A DNA stretch of 64,000 nt from Candidula unifasciata (Eukaryota; Mollusca; Gastropoda; Stylommatophora; Geomitridae): positions 131,501-195,500 of the forward strand of contig CAJHNH020000236.1 in NCBI GenBank assembly GCA_905116865.2. Direction: 5' to 3'. The position numbers and the translations under genes are program-made. Below are positions 1-11,512 of this stretch, one piece after another (the first letter of the stretch is position 1; each line of letters starts with the position of its first letter). Under the pieces are notes generated by a model. That model saw only the letters and a program-made list of their open reading frames with translations, was not told the origin of the DNA and made no database searches.

Positions 1-217
1 CATAAAAAGTTATTTGCGTATTCTTTACACAAGGCTGTTGAACATTTTTTTCTTCGTCGACTAATGTTTACTATGAATCTATTCCAAATTGGGCCATGAA
101 CAGGACGGTGCGCTTTATATCTTCATCGGTGCCCCATAGTTTATCTTATAGGGCCAGATTTCGGTTCTTTAATAATATCATACCCCAGATAGCGTCACGA
201 AAGGTCCACAATTTTAG

Positions 218-406
218 AGGTTGGTAAGACTGGGTTTCCCAGCTTTCTGATGCTTTTAACGACTCCAAAACATCTAGAACTGGACCTAACCCTAACCCAC
301 CTACGTCCCACGAGAGAGCGCAGCTCAGGTCCCACGACTGCATGCAGCCTAGGTCCCACGACTGCATGCAGCCTATCTACCACCCCCTGAAATATTAGAC
401 TGTGCC
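218..406 (-). repeat. LINE 3' UTR repeat, copy 1
   Basis: It is clearly alike to 58692-58866 and partly to 14800-14880. It contains a duplicated 24-bp block with GGTCCCACGACTGCATGCAG at about 327-369. It sits directly downstream of the LINE tail at 407-795, so it is best read as that family's 3' UTR. Confidence 0.65.
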
Positions 407-795
407 GTGACCTGTGGATTTTCCCTGTTTGATGTAGGTTATTAATAAAGCGCCCAGATTTCTTCTCTCTGACTGGCGAAGTCTGGGCAGTCCTGTAAGA
501 CATGCTCTGCAGTTTGCTTTGGTTAGTCACAACAACATGCAGCAGAGTTAGCAAGAGCCATTCACTGTAGATGTTCTCTGAGTTTAACGTGTCCTGTTCT
601 GAGTCTGACAATTTTAGTCTGAGCATTTAGGCCAAACCTAACTATACTATGGTACTCTGGTCTGTAATTGTTTCTCTTTTCTCTCCAGTTTTGTCTTCAA
701 TGATTGCTTGAAGAGTGTGTTTGTCTCTTTAAAGGTATGAGGTGAGTGGGGGCCTACTCTAGGTTCCCAGCAGTCTTTGCAAGATCGTCTGCCTT
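407..795 (-). pseudogene. LINE RNase H C-terminal tail, decayed
   Basis: Reading the minus strand in one main frame gives NAQTKIVRLRTGHVKLREHL, then HVLQDCPDFASQREEIWALY, with several stops. The RxRTGH...HVLQDCP pattern matches the C-terminus of the RNase-H LINE at 12369-13013. The 189 bp that follow (218-406) behave as its 3' untranslated end. Confidence 0.75.
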
Positions 796-1055
796 TTTGT
801 TTCCATGGATACCAGCTGCAGAACTTTTATTTTACTAGGAAATTTTCCCTTCAGCGGTTTGTACTTAAGACACAGATCAAATATAAGTGTCTTTTGCCAA
901 GGGAAATCCATTTCTTATAACCATATCAGTCGGAGGTGCCGACGCAAAGAAAACATTATGGGTTTGGGGGGGGGGGGGGGATGGGGGTGTTGGTTCAGAA
1001 ACTTTACACATTTTCTTGGGGGAGGAGCCCAAGTGACCTAAGCCAAGTTTAAGCA

Positions 1056-1119
<64 letters not shown>

Positions 1120-1570
1120 TAAAATAATTATGTTCCGAATGGCAAATCATTATTACTTGGAATAATATGATATGCATAAACAAAGATTTAAAAAGAGAAC
1201 CTTGGTAATGGTTGAGGGGATAGGGTAGCCCTCTTACAAATTGGGAAGGAGGTACCCCCGTCACCCTCGCTTCTTGAGAGGAGGCTCTATGTTCCGGTCC
1301 CAATGATATAAGTTTATTTAATTTATGCTACTTCTGGGCACCGACCTGGAACATTATAACATATGATGGGTCAGTTTAAATACGGCATTATTAGTCTACT
1401 TTGAAGACAAGCTTGCGGGGGCAGGGGTGTCCGGGGATGTATTCCTCTTCTTCAAAGACAAGGCCCTGGAACCTATACGGGAAGTGTCAAACCAACCAAC
1501 ATCTATTGTTTTCACTCTAGCACTCTTTCCCTTGCGTGGAGTTTTATCGTAGTATGAGGCGTCGCATGTC
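796..1570. other. No gene seen; G-tract and (AAT)n microsatellite
   Basis: Apart from a poly-G tract (967-980) and an (AAT)n array (1059-1120), I see no coding or element signature. Confidence 0.6.
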
Positions 1571-1745
1571 AACCCAGCCTAAAATGGGTACCAGGATGGC
1601 TGTCCTAGGGAAGTAAAGACGGCTGGCGTAATGCTGACCACGTTTCCCATCCAGTGCCGATTGGTCTGTAAAAATATGGGACGCTCTGCCCATATACCCG
1701 ATGCGCCTTAGGCGTTATAAGGGATCTTTACTTTTTACTTTTTTA
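1571..1745 (+). repeat. SINE-1 body copy, head missing
   Basis: It shares the body AACCCAGCC...ATGGGTACCAGG, then GTAAAGACGGC, GCCGATTGGTCTGTA and a TTTAC tail with the full-length copies at 24591-24848 and 7361-7642. The tRNA-like head is not recognisable. Confidence 0.75.
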
Positions 1746-3250
1746 CTCTTTCCCTTTCATTATATTATGTTTTCCCCCCTTCCCATAACATTCTTAAAAA
1801 TATGGATTGTCTTCTTCTTCTACTCCGCATCCTACTCCTGCTGTCACTTCTTCTTCTTCTTCTTCGTCGTCGTCGTCAGAGGGACGTTACTGCAACGTAC
1901 CAATTTACAAGATAGCTGTGCTGTTTTAGCCTTTTGGTCGATATATCCAATTTTATCAGACTTGTGTTTTCTGGGTCATCCTCGTGTTTCATTATTTGAT
2001 ACATATAGGACAGTCAAATACTTACCGCCACTAACTGTCCATCAAAGTCACACGGGGTTCTTCTACGGGAGCACACAGGGCAGCACTGAGTCGGCAGCAG
2101 TTCTAATTTGTCTCCCTTTAGAGACAAGACAACGACATAGGGTTTATCCTTTTTTACATGTTCAATGAACTCATTTCATTAAACAGGCACAAGAATGGGA
2201 AATATATGAATTGAGGATAACAGGAGGTCCAAGAGAAACCATAATTCGCTGATGACAGAGGTCAAAGATGCTGTACTAGATTCCACCTACGAGATTAAAG
2301 TGACAGCATAAGAGAGAACGAGCCCTATTTGATATATAACTGCACAACCAAAATGAATTAAACAGAGTAGTTCCGTTCACATGTGGGACGAAATTTGTCT
2401 TTACTCTAAAGCTGAATGTTTTTGTGACTTCTGCTGGTCGAAAAAAGGGTGTCACCAACGTGAGAAGTTTGGAAAGCTCTGCTTTACACCAATACTAATC
2501 CAGTGAATGCCGGATCTTTTCAAACCTTACACGACCTGGATGCCAGACAATCGAACCTCAGTGTAACAAAGTCTTTCAAAGAATTTTCATTAACGATAAT
2601 GTCTTACAGAGAATCTTCACCAACCTGTCAACAAACGTTTTTTTTTTTTTTTTCACAAAGAGAAATTCAAACAGAAGAAGTTTGTTTTGTGTTGTTTTGG
2701 AAACATAACTACTCTTTGGGTTGAGTTGGGCGGAGTGAGCTGAGTTAGGAACCAAGATCACAGTACTCAAGTCCTTCTCACATGTATCCCCCCCCCCCCT
2801 TTCCACCCACCCCCCCCCCCCCCTTCACCCCCCCCCCCCCCCCCCCCCCTCGTTCCATTTTTTTTCAGTCTGTACAATTACTACCTAGGTCGTTTCGAGC
2901 TGAATTTAGTTGAGTGAATCAAATGTTGAGAACTTTCACTACAGCACTCAGAGGACTCAATCTTTATTTAGCGAGCGAGATGTAATCACTGCTTGAACTG
3001 CACTAACGTAAACTGAATTCAATCATTATTTATTTTCATGAAACCACTTGTGGATCTTGATGTGAAATCATTTAACATGTGTCTTTCTTGCACGTGAACG
3101 TTTTGTTTTGGTTAAGTTTACTTTAAGTTGTCTCTGGGTTTGTTATATTGTTATTCTTTTATATGTGACTTATCGCTCACGCATTGAATTTCAATCAGCT
3201 CAGAGGATCACAAATGTGTTTCAGGAAAAACAAAAACTGCGCCCATGCCA
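1746..3250. other. No gene seen; short CTT run and C tracts
   Basis: It holds a short (CTT)n run near 1844-1865, a T tract at 2638-2653 and C tracts at 2788-2849. No conserved coding segment was recognised. Confidence 0.5.
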
Positions 3251-3412
3251 TCTTTAGTCCTGGGGAAGTAAAGACGGCCGGCGTAATGCTAACCACATTA
3301 CCCACCTAGGCCGATTGGTCGGTAAAACATATGGGATGCTCTTTTCATATGCCCGATGCACCTAAGGCAGGAAAATGGATCTTAACTTTACTTGTGGGAT
3401 CTTTACATTGCA
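3251..3412 (+). repeat. SINE-1 body copy
   Basis: It contains GGGAAGTAAAGACGGCCGGC, CCGATTGGTCGGTAAAA, the CCCGATGCACCTAAGGC block and a TTTAC end. It is 5'-truncated relative to the full SINE-1. Confidence 0.75.
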
Positions 3413-3510
3413 ACATATTGCAGCTGCTAGTTAGCGATGTTTTTAAAGAACGTTTAGAAATAGTTGGCATAGCTTCACAATTGATATTTAAAGTACAGGC
3501 TCACCATGTA

Positions 3511-3746
3511 ATGTTTCTTCTTCTTCTTCTTCTTCTTCTTCTTCTTCTTCTTCTTCTTCTTCTTCTTCTTCTTCTTCTTCTTCTTCTTCTTCTTCTTCTT
3601 CTTCTTCTTCTTCTTCTTCTTCTTCTTCTTCTTCTTCTTCTTCTTCTTCTTCTTCTTCTTCCTCCTCCTCCTTCTTCTTCTTCTTCTTCTTCTTCTTCTT
3701 CTTCTTCTTCTTCTTCTTCTTCTTCTTCTTCTTCTTCTTCCTCCTC
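3511..3746 (+). repeat. (CTT)n microsatellite, ~235 bp
   Basis: A nearly pure CTT array interrupted by short CTC blocks near 3660-3671 and at the end. Open frames across it (poly-Leu, poly-Ser) are artefacts. Confidence 0.97.
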
Positions 3747-4084
3747 CGTCTTTTCCTTTTATCCCCTCTTCCTCCCCCTACTCCAATAAAATAAAATGAG
3801 TAAAAATTAACTGATTGACCAAATTACACGCTTTGAGGTATGGTGCCAGTCTGACATTTTTATAAGACATTGGGCACTCAGTTATTGAATTATCATGCAG
3901 TCAGCTTTACTTCCCCTGACATTTCCTTGTGTCAGGTTCAGTCTAGGTCGACCTGGAAGTCTTTATCAGTTTCTAAAGTCTCATATCAAGCCACTTGTAG
4001 ACATGCTCACAGCTGGTCGCAGTTTGAAGCTAAACATTAAGTCTACGGGGGGATATTTTACCTTTTAAAACTAGAGTATATCGT

Positions 4085-4258
4085 GACAGTAGGAAAACTG
4101 AAGGAGAGAACAGGCAGGGGGAGGCCGACAGAAAAGATGCTGGACAGTTTGACATCATAGAATGAAGGATCATCTGTGTCAGAGTTACTTGAAAATACAC
4201 GAGACAGAAGGTTGTGGATAGACATGCCTGCCGACCCACACGGCATGGACTTTAATTA
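4085..4258 (+). pseudogene. LINE RT C-terminal tail fragment
   Basis: Reads GRGRPTEKMLDSLTS, a stop, then SVSELLENTRDRRLWIDM and HGMD. This matches the GRPREK...W...ATRDR.LW tail of RTE-like LINEs, also seen at 6750, 21820, 25190, 26925, 40240 and 60240. Confidence 0.75.
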
Positions 4259-4604
4259 AGTAAATGATATTTTAATTACTTTATTTGTAGAGTTTGTGTA
4301 CGTGTGTAGATTGTGTGTGGTTAGAGTAAAAAGGTATCAAACCAAACTTGAAGCATAACTAGCCAGTTTTACAATCACAAACGACAAATGAACGGCTAAA
4401 AAGTCTTCATCAGCAAATAGACAGTGCTACATTTACAAATAAGAATACACAAAATCACTAAATAAGGTATTTACCGAAGAATCCACACGTCCGTGCGGTC
4501 AGTGAAAGCTCTGACACATGTGTGAATGGTTAGCAGACCGCTTGGTCAAAATGGTATATTGTATACTGGCCTATTATCACAACGTTCATTAATTCACAAT
4601 GTTG

Positions 4605-4860
4605 TTTAAAATAAATGTGGCTCTGTGGCTTAAAGGTTAGTGAATGCGTTTGACAATGTCATGATTCTCGAGTACTGGTGTTCGGTTTCCGCGGTGGACG
4701 GTTTTAAAAGAAGAACAACTTTTCGTGGCTTTGGGTCAGTAGTGTGAGAGTAGCACCGTTAGAGAGAGAGTGGAACCTCACCAAGTAATATTCCCAAAGA
4801 CGGCAGCAGTCGTACACTGTAGCCAGCCTTTATTGTGGAGATGGCATAGAATGGTTATTG
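4605..4860 (+). repeat. tRNA-headed SINE-5
   Basis: An A-box-like GTGGCTTAAAGGTTAGTGA at about 4625 and a B-box-like GGTGTTCGGTTTCC at about 4678 are followed by a body with CACCAAGTAATATTCCCAAAG and CGTACACTGTAGCCAGCC. The same body is tandemly expanded at 50215-50575. Confidence 0.65.
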
Positions 4861-5099
4861 TGTAAACAATATTCGTGTGAACTCACCTGACTATACCCAC
4901 ACTTGGGTTCCTTGCACACAACTGGTTCGCACACAGCGACTGGATCATTGCAAGTACACACCGTACAGAGATTAGGCTGCCAGACTGTGTGGTTCTGTAA
5001 TCAAATGAAACAGCAGTGTTCACAAGTTGGTTTAAACTCAGGGATCTCAGTGTGGACAACATAATCCCTAAGAGCCGGGTTATCTTTCGTTTCCTTAGC

Positions 5100-5290
5100 A
5101 TTCACGGACTCTAGAGTTTTGGTTGTTCGTCCTTTTCTAGACTTTGATCTTGTCCCAAAATTTGAATTTTGCGGGTACATTCGTTTAAAAAATCTCGCTA
5201 ATTTGTACGCATTCTGTTGGTTCTTTGCCTCTCGGGCAGATATGCTCGACTTTTAAGGAAACACCTCTAATTAGTCAACTTTTTAACGTT
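5100..5290 (-). repeat. SINE-2 copy, diverged
   Basis: It carries the SINE-2 order on the plus strand: GGTTGTTCGTCC, the ...TTGTACGCA..CTGTTGGTTC block and TAATTAGTCAACT. Sense orientation (GAA tail) is minus. Confidence 0.65.
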
Positions 5291-5292
5291 TT

Positions 5293-5324
<32 letters not shown>

Positions 5325-6745
5325 GTGATGGATCTACTCTATTTCGGATGTACGATACCATTTTGCATGAAATTGATCATTATGATCTTTTCCATTTTTA
5401 TTTGTTAAGGGATATAAACGTGCTTGTCGTACACACGTCTTCCTAGTTATTCGCCCTTGTCATTTCCTTTGCCAATCACTTTGCTGTGTTTTTTCCCCCA
5501 TGTTTCTTTCTCATTTTATACAACCATCCCTTTTTCTCTCTATTTCCTTCTGACTCACTCACTGACTCTCCTTAGTTTTGCCACTAACTCTTTATCTGTC
5601 TATGCCGCTCTATTCCCGTCTATCGCTGTCTCTGACTCGCTCTCTACTTCTCTTTTTCTGTCTGCCTCTCACTTCCTCCCTCCCTTCTCTCTATCTATCT
5701 CTCTCCGTATGTGTATGAATCTTTAAAATGGATGTAAAAGATGTATTCATTGCATCACGTGCAAGAAGAATTTGATACACTTGTCTCTCACTGATAACCT
5801 ATAGAAGCAATGATGATAGTGATGCCATAAGAAGTAAGATTTGTTGTTAACTGACGTCGTATTGTTATATGAAAAACACCGGGCAACACCTGTGTGACGT
5901 TATTAAGTACACGCAGGTGTTTCAATCAGGTCTTATCGTTGAACATGGCTAGTTCCGTCTTTGAAATATAACAAGTTATTTTAGTTCATACATCTGTTTC
6001 AAAGGAAGGATCAACCGTGTCTCGTCATATCTTCTACGTTTGATCTCTCCTCCAAAAGCATGTCTGTATCTATATACAATAAACATTGAACACTTCTTCA
6101 ATCCTCCAATCGCATACTTCATTGATTAACTGATTAACGTGTTGAAAAGCAAAGTTACGCCTAAGAGAAATGTATTTTTCAGGCTAAATATGAGGAAGCT
6201 TATTTTTGTAAAACACCTCATGTTGTATGGAAATAACATTTTTCTCCTTTAGTGGCAGGTGGTGTGTTGTAATCGCTTGTGCAGTTATCCTGGGACGTTA
6301 AAGAACGACGTTTACTGTGAGAGAGGTTAAAGGTGAGGAGTGATGAAATATACAAGCTAGTCCTTTGATTTCCACATGTTTATGTGTTTCTTCTTTTTCT
6401 TCAGCAGTGTTGCATTGCCTGGCACCGTCAGGTTTTGAAGAGACATCGGATGAGAGCCTTGGTATGTGCTGTATAGTTGCTCGTACTTACAGCCTCGGCT
6501 ACTCCATCTATCCATCTCTGTTATGGTCGACCTCTAGTTTGCTTCTATTACGTCTAAGTTGGAGGGCTGTGGTGTACTGTCTGATCTGCAGTCTTGGCAC
6601 GTGTCTAAACTATTTGATCTGTTGTCTATTGATGCAGTTTAAAACTGGATCCATCCTAACTTCTTTCCTGATATCGTCATTTCTTATCCTGTGTCTTCAA
6701 GTGACATTTAGGGTCGCCGTAGACAGTTCATTCCTGTTGTTTCAA
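5291..6745. other. No gene seen; T/G tract, pyrimidine-rich stretch
   Basis: After a T11-G18 junction (5291-5322) the region has a pyrimidine-rich stretch (about 5450-5710). Open frames in it show no family signature. Confidence 0.5.
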
Positions 6746-6749
6746 CTTT

Positions 6750-7125
6750 AATCATCATTATGTGCCTTGCCAGTTGGTGTAGGCGCTCATGCATCTCCAC
6801 AGATCACGATCCCTGGTTGCCTGGAACAGCTCTGTTAATGATATCCCTCCATGCCATCTTTTCAGCCCATCCACCATTATCTCTCCTGGTGTGCCTCTAT
6901 CTCTCTTTCCACTGATCTTTCCAGTCGTCACAATGTTTTCCAATGACATTATGCTCCCTAGATAGTTGAAGTCTTTTGTTTGATTTAGTTGCTGGTTTTC
7001 AGTGCATATCTTGACTGGTTCTTATGATCTTGCAATTGTCGTAACTTCTGTTTTTATTTTTTTTACGTTTTTCAGTGTTAATTTTCCCGTTTTGTGCTTT
7101 TGCTGCTGTGTTGAAGTTTTTTAGG
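6750..7125 (-). pseudogene. LINE RT C-terminal tail, internally deleted
   Basis: The minus strand reads PVKICTENQQLNQTKDFNYL followed by GSI, the RT segment after the palm. It jumps directly to GKISGKRDRGTPGEIMVDGL and TRDRDLWRCM, then stops near an ATCATC tail (6750). About 150 residues present in complete elements are missing between the two parts. Confidence 0.75.
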
Positions 7126-7239
7126 TAGCTCGTGCACTTTCTACTAAAAGGTAGATGTAATGCTCTTGAAATACCTTGCACCCAAGCATGAGTTAAATGC
7201 ACACTCATAGACATATTTACAAACACACTGTATTTGTGC

Positions 7240-7325
7240 GTCTATGTGTGTGTGTGTGTGTGTGTGTAGGTGCGTGCATCCGCTCGAGTGTGTGTGTGGG
7301 TGTGTCCGTGTGTGTGCGTGTGTGC
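7240..7325 (+). repeat. (TG)n-rich microsatellite
   Basis: Imperfect TG repeats with interspersed GTGCG units. Confidence 0.85.
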
Positions 7326-7360
7326 AAAACTCCTAAAATAAAAGTAGCCACTTAACAATA

Positions 7361-7642
7361 AGTAAAAGTAGTAAAGATCCCTTTTAACGCCTTTAGGCGA
7401 ATCAGGCATATGGGAAGAGCACCCATATTATTGCAGACCAATCGGCACTAGTCAGTAATGTGGTCAGCATTACACCGGCCGTCTTTGCTTCCCCGGGACA
7501 TACATCCTGGTACCCATTTTAGGCTGGGTCGACCTGTGACGTTCCATACCTTGAAAAAAATCCACGCAACCAGCAGTGGGTTTCGATCGCGGTACGTTGG
7601 AATTACGAGTCTGACTCGCAACGCCTAAGCCACAGACGCCGC
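7361..7642 (-). repeat. SINE-1 with head B, full copy with 15-bp TSD
   Basis: It is flanked by AGCCACTTAACAATA at 7346-7360 and 7643-7657, a perfect target-site duplication. On the minus strand the head has an A box in GGCTTAGGCGTTGCGA and a B box in GCGATCGAAACCC. Then come the SINE-1 body (GACCCAGCCT, ATGGGTACCAGG, GCCGATTGGTCT) and a TTTAC-type 3' end. This copy defines the family borders. Confidence 0.9.
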
Positions 7643-7869
7643 AGCCACTTAACAATACTATTTTAAAAAGCAAACCCATAATTTATTACATATAACTATT
7701 TTTTACTCTAATTTTTTTCTCGTGCGGGATCCCAGGCCTTTTTTTTTTTTTTTGCAGGTGGGGGGAGGCATAGATCCACTACTCCCCCAGTCCTTCTCTC
7801 CCTCCCCTTTTTTTCCTAACAGGCGTGTCAAATAGGGTGAATAATTAAGGATGCTTATTTATTACATTT

Positions 7870-8025
7870 TTATAAGTCGGAGTGCTTCTGCAACAACAAC
7901 AAAAAACAGATCTGTAAAATGCATGTGCACGCATAACTCAAGGAACAAGGCAGCATTCCACAAGTGGACGAACATTTTGAACTTTCTCCCAGAGTTTGCA
8001 GCTGGTGAGTGCGAAGGAAAAAAAA
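7870..8025 (+). repeat. SINE-2 copy, 5'-truncated
   Basis: Reads AAGTCGGAGTGCTTCTGC, CAGATCTGTAAAATGCATGT and CACAAGTGGACGAACA through CAGCTGGTGAGTGCGAAGG, the 3' half of SINE-2. Confidence 0.75.
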
Positions 8026-8227
8026 AATATTTTTTTTTATCCCCCACATAATTCAAAAACCATCAACTACTCAACAGTTAAATTGATTACCTAAACAAAC
8101 CAACAAAATATCGCAACAATGAACCGATCCATTACTAATATGTCGTCAGTTATTTCCCAGAGTTGCACCTTGTCTTAGGTTTATTTTTTAAATTTTTTTA
8201 TTTTAAACTAAGAAAGCAGAGTAAAGG

Positions 8228-8537
8228 TATGTTTGTTGTTTCAACACTGGTTAGTTATGTGTGTTGTTTCAACACTGGTTAGTTATGTGTGTTGTTTCAA
8301 CACTGGTTAGTTATGTGTGTTGTTTCAACACTGGTTAGTTATGTGTGTTGTTTCAACACTGGTTAGTTATGTGTGTTGTTTCAACACTGGTTAGTTATGT
8401 GTGTTGTTTCAACACTGGTTAGTTATGTGTGTTGTTTCAACACTGGTTAGTTATGTGTGTTGTTTCAACACTGGTTAGTTATGTGTGTTGTTTCAACACT
8501 GGTTAGTTATGTGTGTTGTTTCAACACTGGTTAGTTT
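8228..8537 (+). repeat. 28-bp minisatellite, 11 near-identical units
   Basis: Each unit carries GTGTTGTTTCAACAC, a 6-bp inverted repeat around a TTT loop, followed by TGGTTAGTTAT. Units are almost identical, suggesting recent homogenisation. It is flanked by unrelated sequence, with no spacers. Confidence 0.97.
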
Positions 8538-9296
8538 GCAAGGAGAATCAGTCAGACGCGATTCATTGCAGTGATCAGGTAAATGATATGATAGGTGCTT
8601 AACCTGGACATCTTTTCATCAACATTTATTTTCCCTGCTATTTTGAATAGACAGCACATATCTGTGATGCCCGGATTGTGAGTGAACGTACGACTAAAAC
8701 ATATTCTTTCTCGGTTGCAGCTGCATATTTCTGCCTGGTTTTGAAGGAAAAGGTGCAGTCTAAGCTCGTTACAGTCTGCTTGCTCCCAGACACGAAACAA
8801 AATCAAGATAAGTTTACCGATGCAGCCTGGCTAAATAACATGAACAAAGGCCTGTGTTCCTTGGTATGTCTGATCGGTATCGCATATTTTGAGAGGTCTA
8901 ATTGCTGCTATCGTACTGTCACGTTTTGTTTTCTGTGTACACTTCTGTCTTTTCAAGTGAGCTAATTCTGTCTTTATAACATCACTTCAACGTTTAGGTC
9001 TGCCGTTGTGAGTAGTCTGCTGGGATCCTCGTTTGATAATAGTTTTCTACTTTTTCCTGTGATGCTGCAGGCCATGATAACTTGGTATACGTTCAGCTGT
9101 GTGTATGTCCAGTTTAGACGCCCAAAAAATGTGGCTTAGTATGCAACCTTTAGAATACGACTTGAGTGTTAAAATTTGTAGGTCACAAAATGAATCACGA
9201 CACCGCGCGCTACCCTTATTTACCTCTCTAATTAATCCAGGAAATGTTTGCCAAAAATGGTTGGATGTCAAAAACTTTGCAGAAAAGTACCACCCT
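8538..9296. other. No gene recognised
   Basis: Two overlapping open stretches (8552-8806 minus and 8678-8965 plus) show no recognisable domain and no convincing splice structure. Confidence 0.5.
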
Positions 9297-9316
9297 CCCT
9301 CCCCCCTCCCTCCCCC

Positions 9317-9359
<43 letters not shown>

Positions 9360-9366
9360 AAAAAAA
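9297..9366 (+). repeat. Poly-C tract followed by A tract
   Basis: CCCTCC imperfect repeats lead into about 40 consecutive C, then nine A. The poly-Pro and poly-Gly frames through it are artefacts. Confidence 0.95.
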
Positions 9367-9639
9367 CAAAGCCAAAACAGGCCATAACAGTACAGCATTA
9401 TTTGCAATTACCAGCTAATGTCACATTTCCGAAACATCATGAGAAGATAGAAGCGAAGTTCTCTGGGCAGATTTTTGGTAAAATTTTAACATGGTGAGTC
9501 GTAACCAGGTCCAAGTAAGGGAAATCAAGACAGAAAAAAAAAAATTTTTTTTAAACGCAGCAGCATATAAGATTCTTTATGTTTTGTTATACTTCTAAAC
9601 AATAACATATCCCTTTTCTTTCTCCTCAGCACAATTCTA

Positions 9640-10302
9640 GTAAGCCCCAGGCCAGGGACGATGTACTTGGCGCCACAATAACGTCCTGAAAGAGTTAGCG
9701 GACATTGTGGACCAAGCCAGAATGACGGCCAACCTCGAGAGTCAATCATCCTGTTGCCCACATGCGCTTCCTCAAGGCTGAGCAGATGTCTAAAGGTAAA
9801 ATCAACAAGGTCGCATGCGCTCCATCGATACCTGATGTGCGAGGGGCTAGTTACTGACTGTCGACCTGTCTGGTTTCGAAAAGTACTTTGAGTAAATTCG
9901 GAAGACCGGCCTGAGACCAGACATAGAAAAACGGGAAAACGCCAGCTCGTCCTGATAGAGCTGACCGTGCCGTAAAAGTCGCGGATGGAAGAAAATCACC
10001 AGTACAAGTTCGAAAAGTACGATGAGCTCGTGGCCGGTCTGAGGAGAGACGAAGCGTACGCGGTTAAAATCTTCGCTGTCGAGGTTGGCGCAAGAGGTCA
10101 AGCGTAAACGGTCACTAAAACAACTTGGCGAAGCAAAAGAAAGGGCTTCGAGTTGGTTCTGGACGCAACGGAGCGTCGTGGTGGGTGGGCCTCGGTAGAC
10201 TGGTCCGAGTTCCTAGTGGAAAGGAGCTTCTTATCCCTCAAAGCCAAAGTGCCCGAGAAGTGTCTGCCAGTGCCTCAGCCAAATGCCAAAGCCTAACACT
10301 TG
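9640..10302 (+). pseudogene. Decayed LINE C-terminus with restriction-like endonuclease-type motif
   Basis: In one frame with several stops the plus strand reads LRPDI, ELTVP (about 9958-9972), KFEKYDELVAGLRRD, AVEVGARG and then ERRGGWASVDWSEFL. PD...E/D...K..KY..L followed by VEVGxRG is the pattern I associate with the C-terminal restriction-like endonuclease region of R2/NeSL-type retroelements. The assignment to that group is tentative. The part from 10105 on is duplicated at 11513. Confidence 0.55.
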
Positions 10303-11512
10303 TCCGATGAACCAACCGTAAGCTAATTACTCTGGCCGTGAAGGTAGGCGGCTAATTTGCTACCGCAGCGACAAATAAAGCACCATATCTCACAATACCT
10401 GTTGCAAAGTCACCATATCGTCTTGACCCTGTCCAAGAGTCCGATTAAGTGCAGCAGGGGAAGATCGAGGCCTGGCCTCGTGACCCAGGTCAGCCCACCT
10501 TCCGAGACTGTATAGGAAGTAATGGGCCGAAACAATCGTTGACAAAGGATCTTTCTACTGATGATCGGTGGACCCCTGCTGTGCATGATCCCCTCTAGAG
10601 TTCTTATTATTATTATTACTAGTAAGCGCTCCACTCTTCTCGGCAAGGCAAAGTAATGTTACATTTTCATTTTTTTCATCTGATTGCTTTTGTGTTTTTG
10701 TATATTAATATAATGCAATGTTTAAATTATTTTATGCAACCTTGTCAATGTATTGTATGGCAATAACAATCTTGGTTTTTTTCCCTTTTTTGGGAACGGG
10801 TTATTCGTTTCCTTTTTATTTCTTATGTGAAAATTCGTTTGGTATACGTCTTGTCTGGTATACGTCCTGTTAGGTATACGTCATGTTTCGTATATATTCT
10901 TCTTCTTCAGCGATCTCTGGTCATGCGCATAATCCACTGTGGGTCATAAACTGGGATGTCTATTCAAGGTCTCTTAGGTTTCCCCAAAGCTTAGTTGTCA
11001 GTTCTACTGGGTGTTGCCATATGTCGCTCCGCAGCTCCGCCAGGAGAGGACAGTCTTGCAGGACATGTTCTGGAGTCTGTTCAGCACGAAGGCACCGACA
11101 GAGAGCTGTTTGGCTCATACCTAATTTATGTGAGTGTTTATTGAGTCTGCAGTGTCCAGTGCGTGAGCGAAAAAACTGTGACTTGGTCTGTTCTGTTCAA
11201 GTGTTTCAGAAAATCTTTTTCGTAGTTATAACCAGTGTTGGTTTTCCAATCTGTTTCTGATTTTCTCTTAATGAGAGTTTTGACTTCTGGAAAAGATAGT
11301 GGCTGGTAGGTCTGTGGTTTGTTACTACCTTCCTTGGCTAAAGCATCTGCGCTTTCATTGCCTTTGATGCCATAGTGTGACGGAATCCACTGCAAGTGAA
11401 TTTCTGCCTTATTTGACAACATAGCAAGTTCATGTGTTAGACTTTGTAGTGTGCTGTCGGTAGGTTTGGACTCAAGGGCCTGTATAGCTGACAGTGAGTC
11501 AGTGAGAAAAAC
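10105..11512 (+). repeat. Tandem duplication, unit 1 (1408 bp)
   Basis: Unit 1 (10105-11512) and unit 2 (11513-12920) are nearly identical over their whole length. Visible differences are single-base length changes in homopolymers: A6 against A5 near 11170/12579, and C3 against C4 near 10789/12191. The unit spans the end of the RLE-type fragment and the 3' half of the RNase-H LINE on the opposite strand. Confidence 0.95.
10620..11512 (-). pseudogene. LINE RNase H tail, unit 1, frameshifted copy
   Basis: Same sequence as 12028-12920 but with one extra A near 11170, which breaks the frame after FLKHLNRTDQVTVF. The upstream part is cut at the duplication junction (11512). Confidence 0.85.

Noticed and set aside
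3331..3789. 152-codon frame with long poly-Leu then poly-Ser
   Set aside because: It is the translation of the (CTT)n microsatellite, with no homology or splice context.
5886..5925. ACACCTG ... CAGGTGT inverted repeat
   Set aside because: Arms of only 7 bp with a 20-bp loop are expected by chance at this scale.
8228..8537. Regular repeat array considered as a CRISPR-like array
   Set aside because: Units abut directly with no unique spacers, and the genome is eukaryotic. It is a minisatellite.
9047..9497. Overlapping poly-Gly (minus) and poly-Pro (plus) frames
   Set aside because: They come from a C tract. Mononucleotide runs are open in all frames.
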